This document shows, piece by piece, positions 17,530-25,759 of a stretch of DNA of 64,000 nucleotides. The first letter of the stretch is position 1. The number at the start of each line of letters is the position of its first letter. A program made the position numbers and the translations under genes. The stretch is from an uncultured Bacteroidales bacterium (GTDB lineage Bacteria > Bacteroidota > Bacteroidia > Bacteroidales > ML635J-15), in contig CAJOIT010000003.1 of NCBI GenBank assembly GCA_905234755.1, positions 259,135 to 323,134 on the forward strand, read 5' to 3'. The notes under the pieces are model-generated. The model was not told where the DNA came from, did no database searches, and was given only the letters and a program-made list of their open reading frames with translations.

Positions 17530-19743
17530 CTAATCCCTGTCAATAGCAAACCTTATACCTAAATAAAATTTGCGTCCATCAATAGGTCCCCAGATGAGTG
17601 ATGAGTCAAAGTAGTCGCCAAACGGATCGGTGACTGCAATAATCGGATCTTTCTGCGTGAAGTTGAAAATGTTTTCAACGCCGACATAGATGCTCCAACG
17701 CTTGAAAAACTTGGTAATCTGTGCATTGAAGATGTTGTATGCTTTGAATTTGTCGTCGCGACGGTACTCCTCGGGATTGGCGGCTGTTGATGGTATTCGG
17801 CCCGGTCCATTGAACTGTGCGGTGAAGTCGAACTGCCATTTTTCAAGTTTTGTGCGATACGAAGTTGTCAGCAAGCCTTTGAAACGGCTCATCAACGGTG
17901 ATTCTACAAGGTTGCCATCTACGGTCTGCCTTACATCGTTGTAGCGGAACGCGCCTGTAATGTCCCACCCGCGAAGCACTTCGCACGACATTTCGATTTG
18001 GTAGGTGTTGGAGAACGATTTGCCATCGAGGTTGTAGAACTCAACTTCGCCTGCATTCTCGAAATCGGCAACTATCTGCTTTACAAAGTCGGTGCGATAG
18101 TATTCTGCCATAATGTTTAGAACTCTGTCCTTTATGGGAACGTTTGCCGAGAAGGTAAGACCGTAATTCCATGCTTCTTCCATATCCAAGTCGCTGTGGA
18201 TTATTATCTTTCGCGATGATGCCAGAAGGAAAGAGTTTTCACTCAGCACATTGGCTTTACGGAACGACCTTCCTGCCGATGCACGCAGTGTGAGGTATTC
18301 GTTGATGCTGTATTTCAGGTTGAGTCGTGGCGTAAACAGGAATCCGTACTGGTTGTGGTAGTCGCCACGAACGCCAGCAATCATATTGAAGTTGCCGAAA
18401 TGTCCTGTGTATTGGAAGAATACTCCAGGAACGGCCTCTAGGTCGTTCATTATGCTGTCGTTGAGGTCCTGGTGAAGGTTTTCGTACTTCATGCTGATTC
18501 CAGTGGTGTAGGAGTGCTTTTCGTTGCCGCCGAAAGCAGATTTCCACAGCACATTTCCATATAAGCTGTTCTGGCTTGCATCGAAATTGTTGTGCCCGTA
18601 GTACGAATCCTGATGGTGGGTTATGAAGTTGGTAATCACTGCAATGCTCTGGTAGTCCTTTTCTGGGAACACATAGCCGCACTTCAAGAACGCTTCGCCA
18701 CGCTGCGAATGAATCTTGATTTTGTACAGTTCGCTTTGTGTTGTGTCGTAGGTATGATGCTCCGTGCTAATCTGACCGTTGCGGCGAGTTTCGTCAATGT
18801 ACTTTATGCCGAAACGCATTGTCAAGTGCTTGCCAAAGTAGTCCCAGCGATTGAAAAAGTTGTACTGCGTGACATTCGGCGAATCGTAGAAATTGTCGTG
18901 GTTGTGGTCCATCTTGATGAAGCGATTCTGTGCGTGTGCAAATATCTGTGTGCTAACGGTTTCGCTTACTTTTATAGGGGCATCGATGTTGCCTTCCACA
19001 TTGCCGTGCGAACTTCCCATCAGGTTTAGCGAGAATTTGTCGGACTGGCGAGGCTTCTTGTATTCCACATTTATTTGACCAGTCACAGCATCGTAACCGT
19101 TTATAACCGTGGAAGTTCCCTTAGAAATCTGCATTGATGTCATCCACGGACCAGGAATGTAGCCGAGTGCATACGGCTGCGAAAGTCCATACAAGTTGGG
19201 AATATTTTCGGTTAGGAACTGCACATATTTGCCTGCAAGACCGAGCAGCTTGATTTGCTTTGCGCCAGTTGCAGCATCGGTGTTTCCTGCATCGACTGAT
19301 GCGTTTGTCTCGAAACTTTCAGACAGGTTGCAGCAGGCGGCCTTGCAGAGTTCTTGCCCCGAAACATCCTGCACATTGCCGATTTCCATTCGCGAATAGC
19401 GCGTTCCTGCCTGTCGTTCGTTCACTGTGACTTCCGAAAGCATTTCGCCGGATGTGAGGGTAACTTCTATAGTTTTGCGTTTTTCTGTAATTACAATCGT
19501 GTCGGTGTTGTAGCCTATGAAACTGACAATCAGTTTGTCGGTGCTATTGACCTTGTTAATCTTGAAGTTGCCGTTCATGTCGGAAATTGTGCCTACGCTG
19601 CTGTTTTCCCAATAGACATTGGCTCCGAAAAGTGTCTGCTTGTTTCCGTCAACAATTTCGTACACCGTACCGCTTATCTGGGCTTGCAGACAAGTCGCGA
19701 ATGCAATTGTTGTGGCTAATGCCAATAATATTTTGTTTTTCAT
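17530..19743 (-). CDS. TonB-dependent receptor, metal-uptake type
   Basis: 737 residues: signal peptide (1-21), carboxypeptidase-regulatory-like domain (about 22-100, GTISDMNGNFKINKV), plug domain (about 105-225) and a beta-barrel ending in the aromatic YLGIRFAIDRD. The plug has an unusual cysteine group, ELCKAACCNLSESFE. The receptor lies between an HMA protein and a His/Cys-rich protein, which suggests uptake of a transition metal or its chelate; in Bacteroidota this arrangement is seen with putative copper receptors. It is not a SusC/SusD pair: no SusD follows. Confidence 0.9.
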   Translation of the reverse strand: MKNKILLALATTIAFATCLQAQISGTVYEIVDGNKQTLFGANVYWENSSVGTISDMNGNFKINKVNSTDKLIVSFIGYNTDTIVITEKRKTIEVTLTSGEMLSEVTVNERQAGTRYSRMEIGNVQDVSGQELCKAACCNLSESFETNASVDAGNTDAATGAKQIKLLGLAGKYVQFLTENIPNLYGLSQPYALGYIPGPWMTSMQISKGTSTVINGYDAVTGQINVEYKKPRQSDKFSLNLMGSSHGNVEGNIDAPIKVSETVSTQIFAHAQNRFIKMDHNHDNFYDSPNVTQYNFFNRWDYFGKHLTMRFGIKYIDETRRNGQISTEHHTYDTTQSELYKIKIHSQRGEAFLKCGYVFPEKDYQSIAVITNFITHHQDSYYGHNNFDASQNSLYGNVLWKSAFGGNEKHSYTTGISMKYENLHQDLNDSIMNDLEAVPGVFFQYTGHFGNFNMIAGVRGDYHNQYGFLFTPRLNLKYSINEYLTLRASAGRSFRKANVLSENSFLLASSRKIIIHSDLDMEEAWNYGLTFSANVPIKDRVLNIMAEYYRTDFVKQIVADFENAGEVEFYNLDGKSFSNTYQIEMSCEVLRGWDITGAFRYNDVRQTVDGNLVESPLMSRFKGLLTTSYRTKLEKWQFDFTAQFNGPGRIPSTAANPEEYRRDDKFKAYNIFNAQITKFFKRWSIYVGVENIFNFTQKDPIIAVTDPFGDYFDSSLIWGPIDGRKFYLGIRFAIDRD

Positions 19744-19790
19744 CTTACTGTTTTTTGAAATTATGAATTTGGACTTTATGTCCGTACTTA

Positions 19791-19823
19791 TCTCATTGGT
19801 AATGAGATGATAATCATAATCTC
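19791..19823. promoter_or_regulatory. Palindromes before the TonB receptor gene
   Basis: TCTCATT-ggt-AATGAGA (19791-19807) and the adjoining ATGATAATCAT lie between the His/Cys-rich gene and the receptor gene. They could be an operator for a metal-responsive regulator or an attenuating hairpin; no T-tract follows. The regulator is not in the window. Confidence 0.35.
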
Positions 19824-20278
19824 AAACAGGAGTTGACAAGACACACTTTGCCATCGGCATACATTGTAACATCTGTGGAAGATGCTAACAATTGGCTGAT
19901 TGCCAGATTGTTGATGCTAGTTTCGCAAATGTTTGCAAAATTTGTTGCAAATATGCTTATTGTTGTGATTTCGGGCAGTGATGTGTGGATATTGCTTTGG
20001 AACAAGTCCTTGAGCGACATGAATTCTACATGTGTGTGCTTCTGGTGTTCCTTTTGGCTTTCGCAGTGGCAATGATGACCATCGCAATGGTGGCTGTGGC
20101 ATTCGTGATGGGAATGGCATTCGTGGTTGTGCGAAACTTCGCCAAACTCGAACAGACTGATCTCCTGATGTTCCTCGTTGCAGCATTTGCAGAAATAGTG
20201 TTCATACACAATGCCGTTTGAGGTAAGGAATACCATCATAGCCGTGATTGTAGCCAATATTGCGCTTGTCAATTTCAT
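19814..20278 (-). CDS. His/Cys-rich exported protein (HYC_CC_PP-like)
   Basis: 154 residues. An N-terminal hydrophobic signal is followed by YEHYFCKCCNEE, resembling the HYC...CC start of the HYC_CC_PP family, and then by a dense His/Cys run (ECHSHHECHSHHCDGHHCHC) at about residues 53-73. The C-terminal half is ordinary (PEITTISIFATNFANICE). It is the first gene of the metal group, 70 bases before the TonB receptor, and probably binds the metal in the periplasm. Confidence 0.75.
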   Translation of the reverse strand: MKLTSAILATITAMMVFLTSNGIVYEHYFCKCCNEEHQEISLFEFGEVSHNHECHSHHECHSHHCDGHHCHCESQKEHQKHTHVEFMSLKDLFQSNIHTSLPEITTISIFATNFANICETSINNLAISQLLASSTDVTMYADGKVCLVNSCLRL

Positions 20279-20370
20279 CGTTGCAAAGGTAGGATTTTTT
20301 TTCGTCGGCTGGATTTGATTAACAAAACATTAATAAATAGGTATGTTGAAAAATTATGGGTGAAACCTAT

Positions 20371-20412
20371 TGAAAAAAAACAGAGACAATCGCAATTGCC
20401 TCTATTTTTTTT
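20371..20412. terminator. Terminator between rRNA pseudouridine synthase and metal genes
   Basis: Stem AGAGACAAT/ATTGCCTCT with one mismatch (20382-20403), with an eight-T run on the minus strand side and TATTTTTTTT on the plus side. Confidence 0.75.
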
Positions 20413-20416
20413 CTTT

Positions 20417-21586
20417 TTATTCGTACATTCCTGTTTTCAGTATGGTGATTTCCTTTTCTGTAAGGAATCTCCATTTGCCGCGAGGAAGGTTTAGCTTGGT
20501 AAGTCCAGCGAAATAAACGCGGTCGAGTCGTTTTACTTCGTAGCCAAGATGTTCGAGCATACGGCGTACAATCCTGTTGCGGCCCGAGTGGATTTCAATG
20601 CCGATGATGTTCTTGCTGTCGCCGACATAACTTACAGCATCGGCGGCGATGAATCCGTCCTCGAGTTCAAAACCATCGGCAAGTGCCTGAAGGTCGGCTT
20701 TACTGATGTTCTTGTCAGTTTCAACTTGATAGATTTTCTTCTTCTCGTATGACGGGTGGGTGAGTTTCTTTGTCAAGTCGCCGTCGTTGGTAAGAAGGAG
20801 AAGTCCTGTCGTGTTGCGGTCGAGGCGACCAACGGGGTAAATCCTTTCGGAGCAGGCATCCTTAACCAAATCCATTACAGTCTGGCGTTCTTCGGGGTCA
20901 TCGAGAGTCGTTACACAGTTTTTCGGTTTGTTCAGAAGGATATAGACAAGTTTTTCAGGATTTATCAGTTCTCCGCCAAAACGCACTTCGTCGCCGGGTT
21001 TAACCTTGGTGCCAAGTTCAGTAACGACTTCACCGTTTATGGTAACAACGCCGGCCTGAATGTAGGTGTCGGCTTCGCGGCGCGAACAGATACCTGCGTT
21101 GGCGATGTACTTGTTGAGGCGGATTTCTTCGTTTTCCTTCTTTGTTTGCTTTGGTTTCTCCGACCTGCGGATGCGTCTTTCCTGATAGTTGTTGTCGTCG
21201 AACTCGTCAAAATTGTCGTAGTCCTTGTAGTTCTTTGTTCTGAATCTTTCCGGTTTGCCACTTGGTTTTCCACCATGGTGTCCGCCATTGTGCTTCTTTT
21301 GGTATTCGGGAGCATCGTAGTATTTCGAGGCCTTGTCCTTCTTCTTGCCCGAGAAGTTGCGGTTGTCGGGGTTGCGCATGTCCTCGTCGAACGAGCGCGG
21401 CTTTCTGTCGCGGTTGAACTTGTTGTTGTTGCGCGGTTTGAAGTCGTCGTCGCGGTCGAAGTTGCGGCGTTCGCGCGGAGCCGAATTGCGGTCGTCGCGG
21501 TTGCGGTTGAACTTGGGTTTATTGTTGTCCCTGCGGTCGCGGTTGTTGCGTGGTCCGCGGGTTTCGTCGTCGTCAAATGTTCTCAT
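20417..21586 (-). CDS. rluB: 23S rRNA pseudouridine synthase (RluB/RsuA family) with long basic N-terminal extension
   Basis: 389 residues. Residues 1-155 are low-complexity, rich in Arg, Asp, Asn and Lys (RGPRNNRDRRDNNKPKFNRN), as often seen in Bacteroidota. An S4 domain follows (IRLNKYIANAGICSRREAD, about residue 160), then the RsuA/RluB catalytic domain with the nucleophilic Asp in YPVGRLDRNTTGLLLLTNDG and the closing GRNRIVRRMLEHLGYEVKRL. It isomerises a uridine in 23S rRNA; the exact position is inferred only from family. Arg-rich coding gives long antisense frames that are not genes. Confidence 0.9.
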   Translation of the reverse strand: MRTFDDDETRGPRNNRDRRDNNKPKFNRNRDDRNSAPRERRNFDRDDDFKPRNNNKFNRDRKPRSFDEDMRNPDNRNFSGKKKDKASKYYDAPEYQKKHNGGHHGGKPSGKPERFRTKNYKDYDNFDEFDDNNYQERRIRRSEKPKQTKKENEEIRLNKYIANAGICSRREADTYIQAGVVTINGEVVTELGTKVKPGDEVRFGGELINPEKLVYILLNKPKNCVTTLDDPEERQTVMDLVKDACSERIYPVGRLDRNTTGLLLLTNDGDLTKKLTHPSYEKKKIYQVETDKNISKADLQALADGFELEDGFIAADAVSYVGDSKNIIGIEIHSGRNRIVRRMLEHLGYEVKRLDRVYFAGLTKLNLPRGKWRFLTEKEITILKTGMYE

Positions 21587-21645
21587 TTGTTGTGCTGTTA
21601 ATTGGTTTAAAAATTATCTGCTGTATCAGCGATATGTTAAGTACT

Positions 21646-21837
21646 TTATAATTCTAATATTTCTGGTTCCGACAAATCGGTTATTTTTGCTATATAGTTA
21701 ATGTCTAATACGTTATGCTTCATTTTGCGAGCAATGTTAATTTGGGCGAATTTTTTCCCTTGTGAATAAGAGAAATCAAGGCAGTTTTTCATATCGCGCT
21801 TTATCATTAGTCTTTCTTCTTCGGCATTTAAAAACAT
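21646..21837 (-). pseudogene. C-terminal remnant of an Rpn-type nuclease gene
   Basis: 63 residues whose second half copies the end of the complete gene next door: DMKNCLDFSYSQGKKFAQ against DMKNCLDSSFAKGKIEGR, and INYIAKITDLSE against INYIAKVTGLSE. It starts 3 bases after that gene's stop. The start MFLNAEEERLMIKR also resembles the linker of Rpn proteins. Most simply a partial tandem duplication that has lost the nuclease domain; whether it is expressed is unknown. Confidence 0.7.
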
Positions 21838-21840
21838 AAC

Positions 21841-22704
21841 TTACAGCTCCTTTATGTCTTGTTCGGATAAGCCAGTTACTTTCGCAATGTAGTTAATGTC
21901 TGAACCGCTTTCTTTCATTTCGTGGGCAATGTCAAATGCCATCTCTTTTCGTCCTTCAGCACGACCTTCGATTTTTCCTTTAGCAAACGAAGAGTCAAGG
22001 CAGTTTTTCATATCGCGATAAACCTTGAGGCTTTCCTCGTAGTTGAAAAATTCGTCTTTGGTGAATTTGGATATTTCCGCCAGCCTGAAAAATTTCTCAA
22101 ACACGCGTTCCTGCAGTTTGGCGGGACGGTCTGTCAGCCTCGAAATGTTGCGTAATACATACAGCCACTTGTCCGTCATTGTTTCAAGTTCGTCCTCCGT
22201 TTTTGTGAACTTTGGCATTTCTAGGTAAACAAAGGTGAGTTTGTCGTAAAACACCTTGCTGGTTTCGATGTCGGAAAGTTTTACCCTGTAGATATATTTT
22301 GATGTTTCGTCCTTGTCCTCTGAAAATATGAAATCGAGGATGGCGACCATATATACGCGCTTCAGTTCGAAGTTCCACTCGCCATGTGCGGCTTGCTTTT
22401 GTATGGGGAATGTTGAATAATACAGGCTTCTGTCCTTGAAGTAGTCCTGCCGTGCCTTTTGCATCTCAACTATGAACTTGTCGCCCGACTGGTCTTCGCA
22501 GTAGAGGTCGAATATGGCTCGGCGGTCGTTTTCGAGACTTGGAAGCTGCTCGTTCTTCAGGTATGTGATGTTGACGATAGGAGCGCACTCGCCTTTCAGT
22601 ATTTCGTTTAGAAAACTGATAAGCAAGTCCTTGTTGGCTTCTTCGCCGAACAACCGCTTGAAACCAAAATCGGTATATGGGTTCAAATATTTTTCTTGAA
22701 TCAT
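21841..22704 (-). CDS. Rpn-family recombination-promoting nuclease / PD-(D/E)XK putative transposase
   Basis: 287 residues. N-terminal PDDEXK_2 nuclease: start NPYTDFGFKRLFGEEANKDL, catalytic acid in RRAIFDLYCED (about residue 66) and the ExQ variant in FIVEMQKARQ (about residue 78). The C-terminal part is helical with a Glu/Gly/Arg-rich stretch (GRAEGRKEMA) that in this family varies by small repeats. Related E. coli RpnA-E are DNA endonucleases that raise RecA-independent recombination. No inverted repeats typical of an insertion sequence are seen. Confidence 0.88.
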   Translation of the reverse strand: MIQEKYLNPYTDFGFKRLFGEEANKDLLISFLNEILKGECAPIVNITYLKNEQLPSLENDRRAIFDLYCEDQSGDKFIVEMQKARQDYFKDRSLYYSTFPIQKQAAHGEWNFELKRVYMVAILDFIFSEDKDETSKYIYRVKLSDIETSKVFYDKLTFVYLEMPKFTKTEDELETMTDKWLYVLRNISRLTDRPAKLQERVFEKFFRLAEISKFTKDEFFNYEESLKVYRDMKNCLDSSFAKGKIEGRAEGRKEMAFDIAHEMKESGSDINYIAKVTGLSEQDIKEL

Positions 22705-22850
22705 ATATTGATGTTTTGATTTGGCAAATATAATTCAAATAGTATTCAGAGCAAAAAAAAGTTTTTTGGGGTAGGAAATGGAATTTCAGAAATTTCCGTA
22801 CAGCAATGTCTTATCAATACTTTGGATTATGTCTTTGGGTATTCCGTTTT

Positions 22851-23204
22851 TCAATTGTCAACTTTATCCCAGTTGAAATCAGTCGTTTCTATCGTCTTTT
22901 TAGATTTGTATGCGTGTTTCTTCTTTGGATGTTTTTTTGCATATTCGGATAGTGCGATTGGACTTATTGGCTTGTCTTTCAGTATCTCGTCAAGAATTTC
23001 CAGCTTGTTCAATGCTCTTAGCACCATTACAAGGCTTAGGATTGATGTGTTGTGTCCGTTTTCCATCTGGCTTATCGAAAACGCGGAAAGTCCGCTCGCC
23101 TTTGCCAGTTCGCCCTGCGAAATGTTCTTTTCGATGCGGATTTCCTTTAATTTCAATCCTACCTGCACAAGAATTGCCTTATCTGTCAATGCATATATAT
23201 CCAT
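22851..23204 (-). CDS. XRE-family helix-turn-helix regulator
   Basis: 117 residues. HTH_3 domain at about residues 14-70 (KLKEIRIEKNISQGELAKAS, then FSISQMENGHNTSI), then a Lys-rich C-terminal tail (KKHPKKKHAYKSKK). It resembles Bacteroidota HipB-like antitoxin partners, but no hipA follows; only about 150 bases separate it from the Rpn gene. A -7 box TATTTTTG (minus strand, 23228-23235) lies 24 bases upstream. Could also regulate the nuclease gene downstream. Confidence 0.8.
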   Translation of the reverse strand: MDIYALTDKAILVQVGLKLKEIRIEKNISQGELAKASGLSAFSISQMENGHNTSILSLVMVLRALNKLEILDEILKDKPISPIALSEYAKKHPKKKHAYKSKKTIETTDFNWDKVDN

Positions 23205-23227
23205 TGTGTATATCTAATAATTCTTTG

Positions 23228-23235
23228 CAAAAATA
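23228..23235 (-). promoter_or_regulatory. -7 promoter box of the XRE gene
   Basis: Minus strand TATTTTTG matches TAnnTTTG; no -33 partner seen. Confidence 0.45.
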
Positions 23236-23300
23236 ATGAATTTATTTGATATAACTAATATTTTTTTTGTTTTTAATTTCCTAATATTACAAATTTTCAA

Positions 23301-23381
23301 ACCTAGAAACGGCGTCAGCCACAGAAACAGCGTCAGCGAGAAACGCCGTAGGCATAGAAACCCAGAAACCCAGTCAGCCGT
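23301..23381 (+). repeat. GAAAC/palindrome minisatellite, copy at left border of the DGR locus
   Basis: Alternating GAAAC and short GC-rich palindrome-like cores: GGCGTCAGCC, AGCGTCAGCG, GCCGTAGGC, then two AGAAACC. Same element family as at 28.9, 32.6 and 35.2 kb. The 23205-23678 gap otherwise holds the XRE promoter, this repeat, AT-rich DNA and the poly-C tract. Confidence 0.65.
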
Positions 23382-23541
23382 TCAAATCCTCAAAAATATT
23401 TTTTGTCATTTCATTTTCAATTTGTATTTTTGCGCTTCGTATAAGGTATGGATTGATGTATTCAAATGGTGCTGATATTGACACTGATTTTGCAGGAAAA
23501 GAACTTGGTTTTTCTTGTAACTCATTGATAGTCAATCAAAT

Positions 23542-23552
23542 CCCCCCCCCCC
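23542..23552 (+). repeat. Poly-C tract (11 C)
   Basis: Uninterrupted run of 11 cytosines, 126 bases before the start of the first gene of the DGR-linked locus, in otherwise AT-rich DNA. A homopolymer of this length is prone to slippage and could tune transcription by changing promoter spacing. It lies outside any gene I accept. Confidence 0.7.
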
Positions 23553-23678
23553 ATATCAATCTGCTTTAGCATAGTGTTTGTCTGCATGTTTTTGTGCGGG
23601 CTTTTCGTGTATGTGGACTATCTCTCTTCGGGAGTGATAAAGTGTTGTTTTATAGTGAACAGTTAAAATTGTACTATT

Positions 23679-24053
23679 ATGGAAAAAATCATGACAGTTA
23701 TTTTATTAATGTTGTTTTCAAGTGTTGGATTGCTGGCGCAGGAAAACGTTGTGCTAAAAACAGGTGCAGTAGTTGCAAAGGCTGATGAGAAAGGTACATA
23801 TACTTGGGACGATGCCGTAAAACAATGTGCCAGCAAAGGAAAAGGATGGAGGCTGCCATCAAAAAACGAATTGAACGAGATGTTTGTAGTAAAGAAAAAA
23901 ATAGGCGGATTTAGAAATGGGTGGTATTGGAGTGCTACCGAGAATGGACAGTTCGCGGCTAATGCTTGGTGTCAGGACTTTGAGAGTGGAGAACAAAGCT
24001 ACGAAAGCGAGTTTTATCTTGACTATAACGTCCGTTGCGTTCGGAAATTGTAA
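23679..24053 (+). CDS. Small secreted FISUMP/DUF1566 (C-type-lectin-like fold) protein
   Basis: 124 residues. Signal peptide (residues 1-21, ending LLAQ), then one short FISUMP/Lcl_C-type domain: KGWRLPSKNELNEMF, GWYWSATENGQFAANAW and the closing NVRCVRKL. This is a trimmed relative of the domain that the DGR diversifies in the two kinases, but it has no similarity to the template repeat and is not a DGR target. A paralogue lies at 44892-45332. It heads the plus-strand locus, 63 bases before the next gene, and may be an exported partner or decoy of the kinase sensors (inference). Confidence 0.75.
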   Translation: MEKIMTVILLMLFSSVGLLAQENVVLKTGAVVAKADEKGTYTWDDAVKQCASKGKGWRLPSKNELNEMFVVKKKIGGFRNGWYWSATENGQFAANAWCQDFESGEQSYESEFYLDYNVRCVRKL

Positions 24054-24116
24054 TATAGTTGATTTTGAATAATATAATTAAGTAATAATAAATTTTATAA
24101 TCTAAAAGTATAAGTT

Positions 24117-25166
24117 ATGAGCGACGAAACTATTTTTGATTCCAATCCGATTGGAGCAAGCAAGGAGGACAATAATGATTCTCAAAAATTTGCGGCAAGC
24201 AATGTGTCGGTAGAAAAAGATAAGGAAACTCCGGCCAAGAAGAAAAAAGGCAATGGTTTGAAGTTTGCTGGAATTGCAGGAGCTGCAGGTTTGGCGGGAG
24301 CTGCCGCTGGTGTGTTTATGCCAAAGGATATGTTTGCAAGTGAAGAAAATGCAGATGATGCTGGTACGAACGGTAGCGGCGGTGGAGCTTCTGTGGGCGG
24401 CTATGAAGGTCATGAATTGCCAGTTGCTACAGGTGTTGATGATTCCATGAGTTTTGCAGAGGCTTTTGCTGTGGCACGTGAGGAGGTTGGTCCCGGTGGT
24501 CTTTTTGAATGGCATGGGCAGACATACGGAACATATTATCAGGACGAGTGGCAGAATATGAGTCCAGAAGAACAGGGTGAATATTTGGCATCCGTAAATC
24601 AGACGACATCGGCATTAAACGAGCAAGACCCATCCGAAGTGCCATCTGAAAATATCGCAGAAGTGCCACCAGTAGAGGCAGAGGCAATTGCCGATGAAGA
24701 GCCGTATTCGTATGACCCCGAGCCTATTGGAAGTTCTGCACCTGATCCACTGGATGATAGCATAGTGATAACGGTGAATGAAAGCGATGTATATTCGCAG
24801 GCTGACACAAATGGCGACGGTATGGTTAATGCATCGATAATTGATTTTAACGGAAATGACATTCCGGACATTGTGCTTGATGAAAATGGTGATGGAGTTG
24901 CCGATACACTGATAATTGATCCGTCGTTGAATGAAAATGGTGAATTCATAGGAGACGCCATAAATATTGATGGCATGTCGGTAGAGCCTGATGATTCGGG
25001 CGTTGCATTTGATAATATTGACGATCCTACAATGGAGCCTGACCCTGGTATAATAAATAGTGATGAAATACCGGAAGACATTCCTAATATTGACGATACG
25101 GCAATGGCATCAATTGATCCGGACATCCCAATCGACAATGATATGAATATGAGTGAATATATTTAA
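24117..25166 (+). CDS. Acidic protein with membrane segment and Ca-loop-like repeats
   Basis: 349 residues. N-terminal 45 residues polar with a Lys run (AKKKKGN), then an Ala/Gly-rich hydrophobic segment (LKFAGIAGAAGLAGAAAGVF, about 47-66), a Gly/Ser-rich spacer, a folded-looking part (FEWHGQTYGTYYQDEWQNM, about 124-142) and an acidic C-terminal half with DTNGDGMVN and DENGDGVAD, which match EF-hand/thrombospondin-type-3 calcium loops. No enzymatic motif. First of five closely spaced genes running into FHA, PP2C and two caspases, so probably a structural or substrate part of that system. I do not recognise its family. Confidence 0.7.
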   Translation: MSDETIFDSNPIGASKEDNNDSQKFAASNVSVEKDKETPAKKKKGNGLKFAGIAGAAGLAGAAAGVFMPKDMFASEENADDAGTNGSGGGASVGGYEGHELPVATGVDDSMSFAEAFAVAREEVGPGGLFEWHGQTYGTYYQDEWQNMSPEEQGEYLASVNQTTSALNEQDPSEVPSENIAEVPPVEAEAIADEEPYSYDPEPIGSSAPDPLDDSIVITVNESDVYSQADTNGDGMVNASIIDFNGNDIPDIVLDENGDGVADTLIIDPSLNENGEFIGDAINIDGMSVEPDDSGVAFDNIDDPTMEPDPGIINSDEIPEDIPNIDDTAMASIDPDIPIDNDMNMSEYI

Positions 25167-25178
25167 TATATTGTAGGT

Positions 25179-25748
25179 ATGGCAAAGTCAATTAAATTGG
25201 TGGTGACATGTCCTTATTGTTCTGGGAAGACACCCATATCTATTACAGAAAATATGCTTGGCACAACGATAAAATACATGTGCACTACATGTCGAAAGCA
25301 GTTGCCTGTAAAGATAAGCGAATCGTTGGCATCAAAGTTTAATTCCGACAAGACTGAAATCGGTGGAAAGTCCGCCGATTTCGCCTTGCATCTCGATGTG
25401 GAGCAGAATGAATTAACCCCGCATCAGACATTTGAACTGGTGTCCGACTATTATACGATAGGTCGCAAAAATAATGGCGGTCCAGAACATAGAGCCGATG
25501 TCGAGGTGGTTACCACAGATATGAAAATGAGCCGTAAGCATGCTGCCGTGAAAAAGAAACCAAACGGGGCGTTTACGTTCAAGGATATTGGAAGCAAGAA
25601 TGGTGTTTTTTACAATGGCTCGAAACTTGATGCCGATGAGGAAGTGTACCTTAGTGATGGGGATAAGTTCCAGATAGGACAGACTATGTTCAAGGTTTCA
25701 ATTGTCGACAGGGTGTCAAAAGATGATGATGTAACAGTAACTGCGTAA
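25179..25748 (+). CDS. Zinc-ribbon plus FHA-domain protein
   Basis: 189 residues. A zinc ribbon at the N-terminus (CPYC at about 11-14 and CTTC at about 38-41) is joined to a forkhead-associated domain at about 80-178: YYTIGRKNNGG, MSRKHAAVKKK (the Ser-Arg-x-His that contacts phosphothreonine) and DIGSKNGVFYNG. FHA domains bind phosphothreonine, so this is a likely reader of the two kinases encoded downstream. No membrane segment. It lies 12 bases after the Ca-loop gene and 11 before the phosphatase gene. Confidence 0.92.
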   Translation: MAKSIKLVVTCPYCSGKTPISITENMLGTTIKYMCTTCRKQLPVKISESLASKFNSDKTEIGGKSADFALHLDVEQNELTPHQTFELVSDYYTIGRKNNGGPEHRADVEVVTTDMKMSRKHAAVKKKPNGAFTFKDIGSKNGVFYNGSKLDADEEVYLSDGDKFQIGQTMFKVSIVDRVSKDDDVTVTA

Positions 25749-25759
25749 ATTATTGGAAT

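Noticed and set aside
20756-21601. 281-codon plus-strand frame opposite the pseudouridine synthase
   Set aside because: Antisense of an S4/RsuA protein; its Val/Ala-rich reading comes from the Arg/Asn-rich extension on the real strand.
22741-22850. Short frame (KNGIPKDIIQSIDKTLLYG) after the XRE gene as a hipA remnant
   Set aside because: Only about 22 codons with a non-ATG start and no convincing HipA motif.
23301-23381. CRISPR array
   Set aside because: The GAAAC units and spacers are far too short and irregular, and no cas genes are present in the window.
23679-24053. Small FISUMP protein as a third DGR target
   Set aside because: It has the same fold type but no base-level match to the template repeat and no homing-site sequence at its 3' end.
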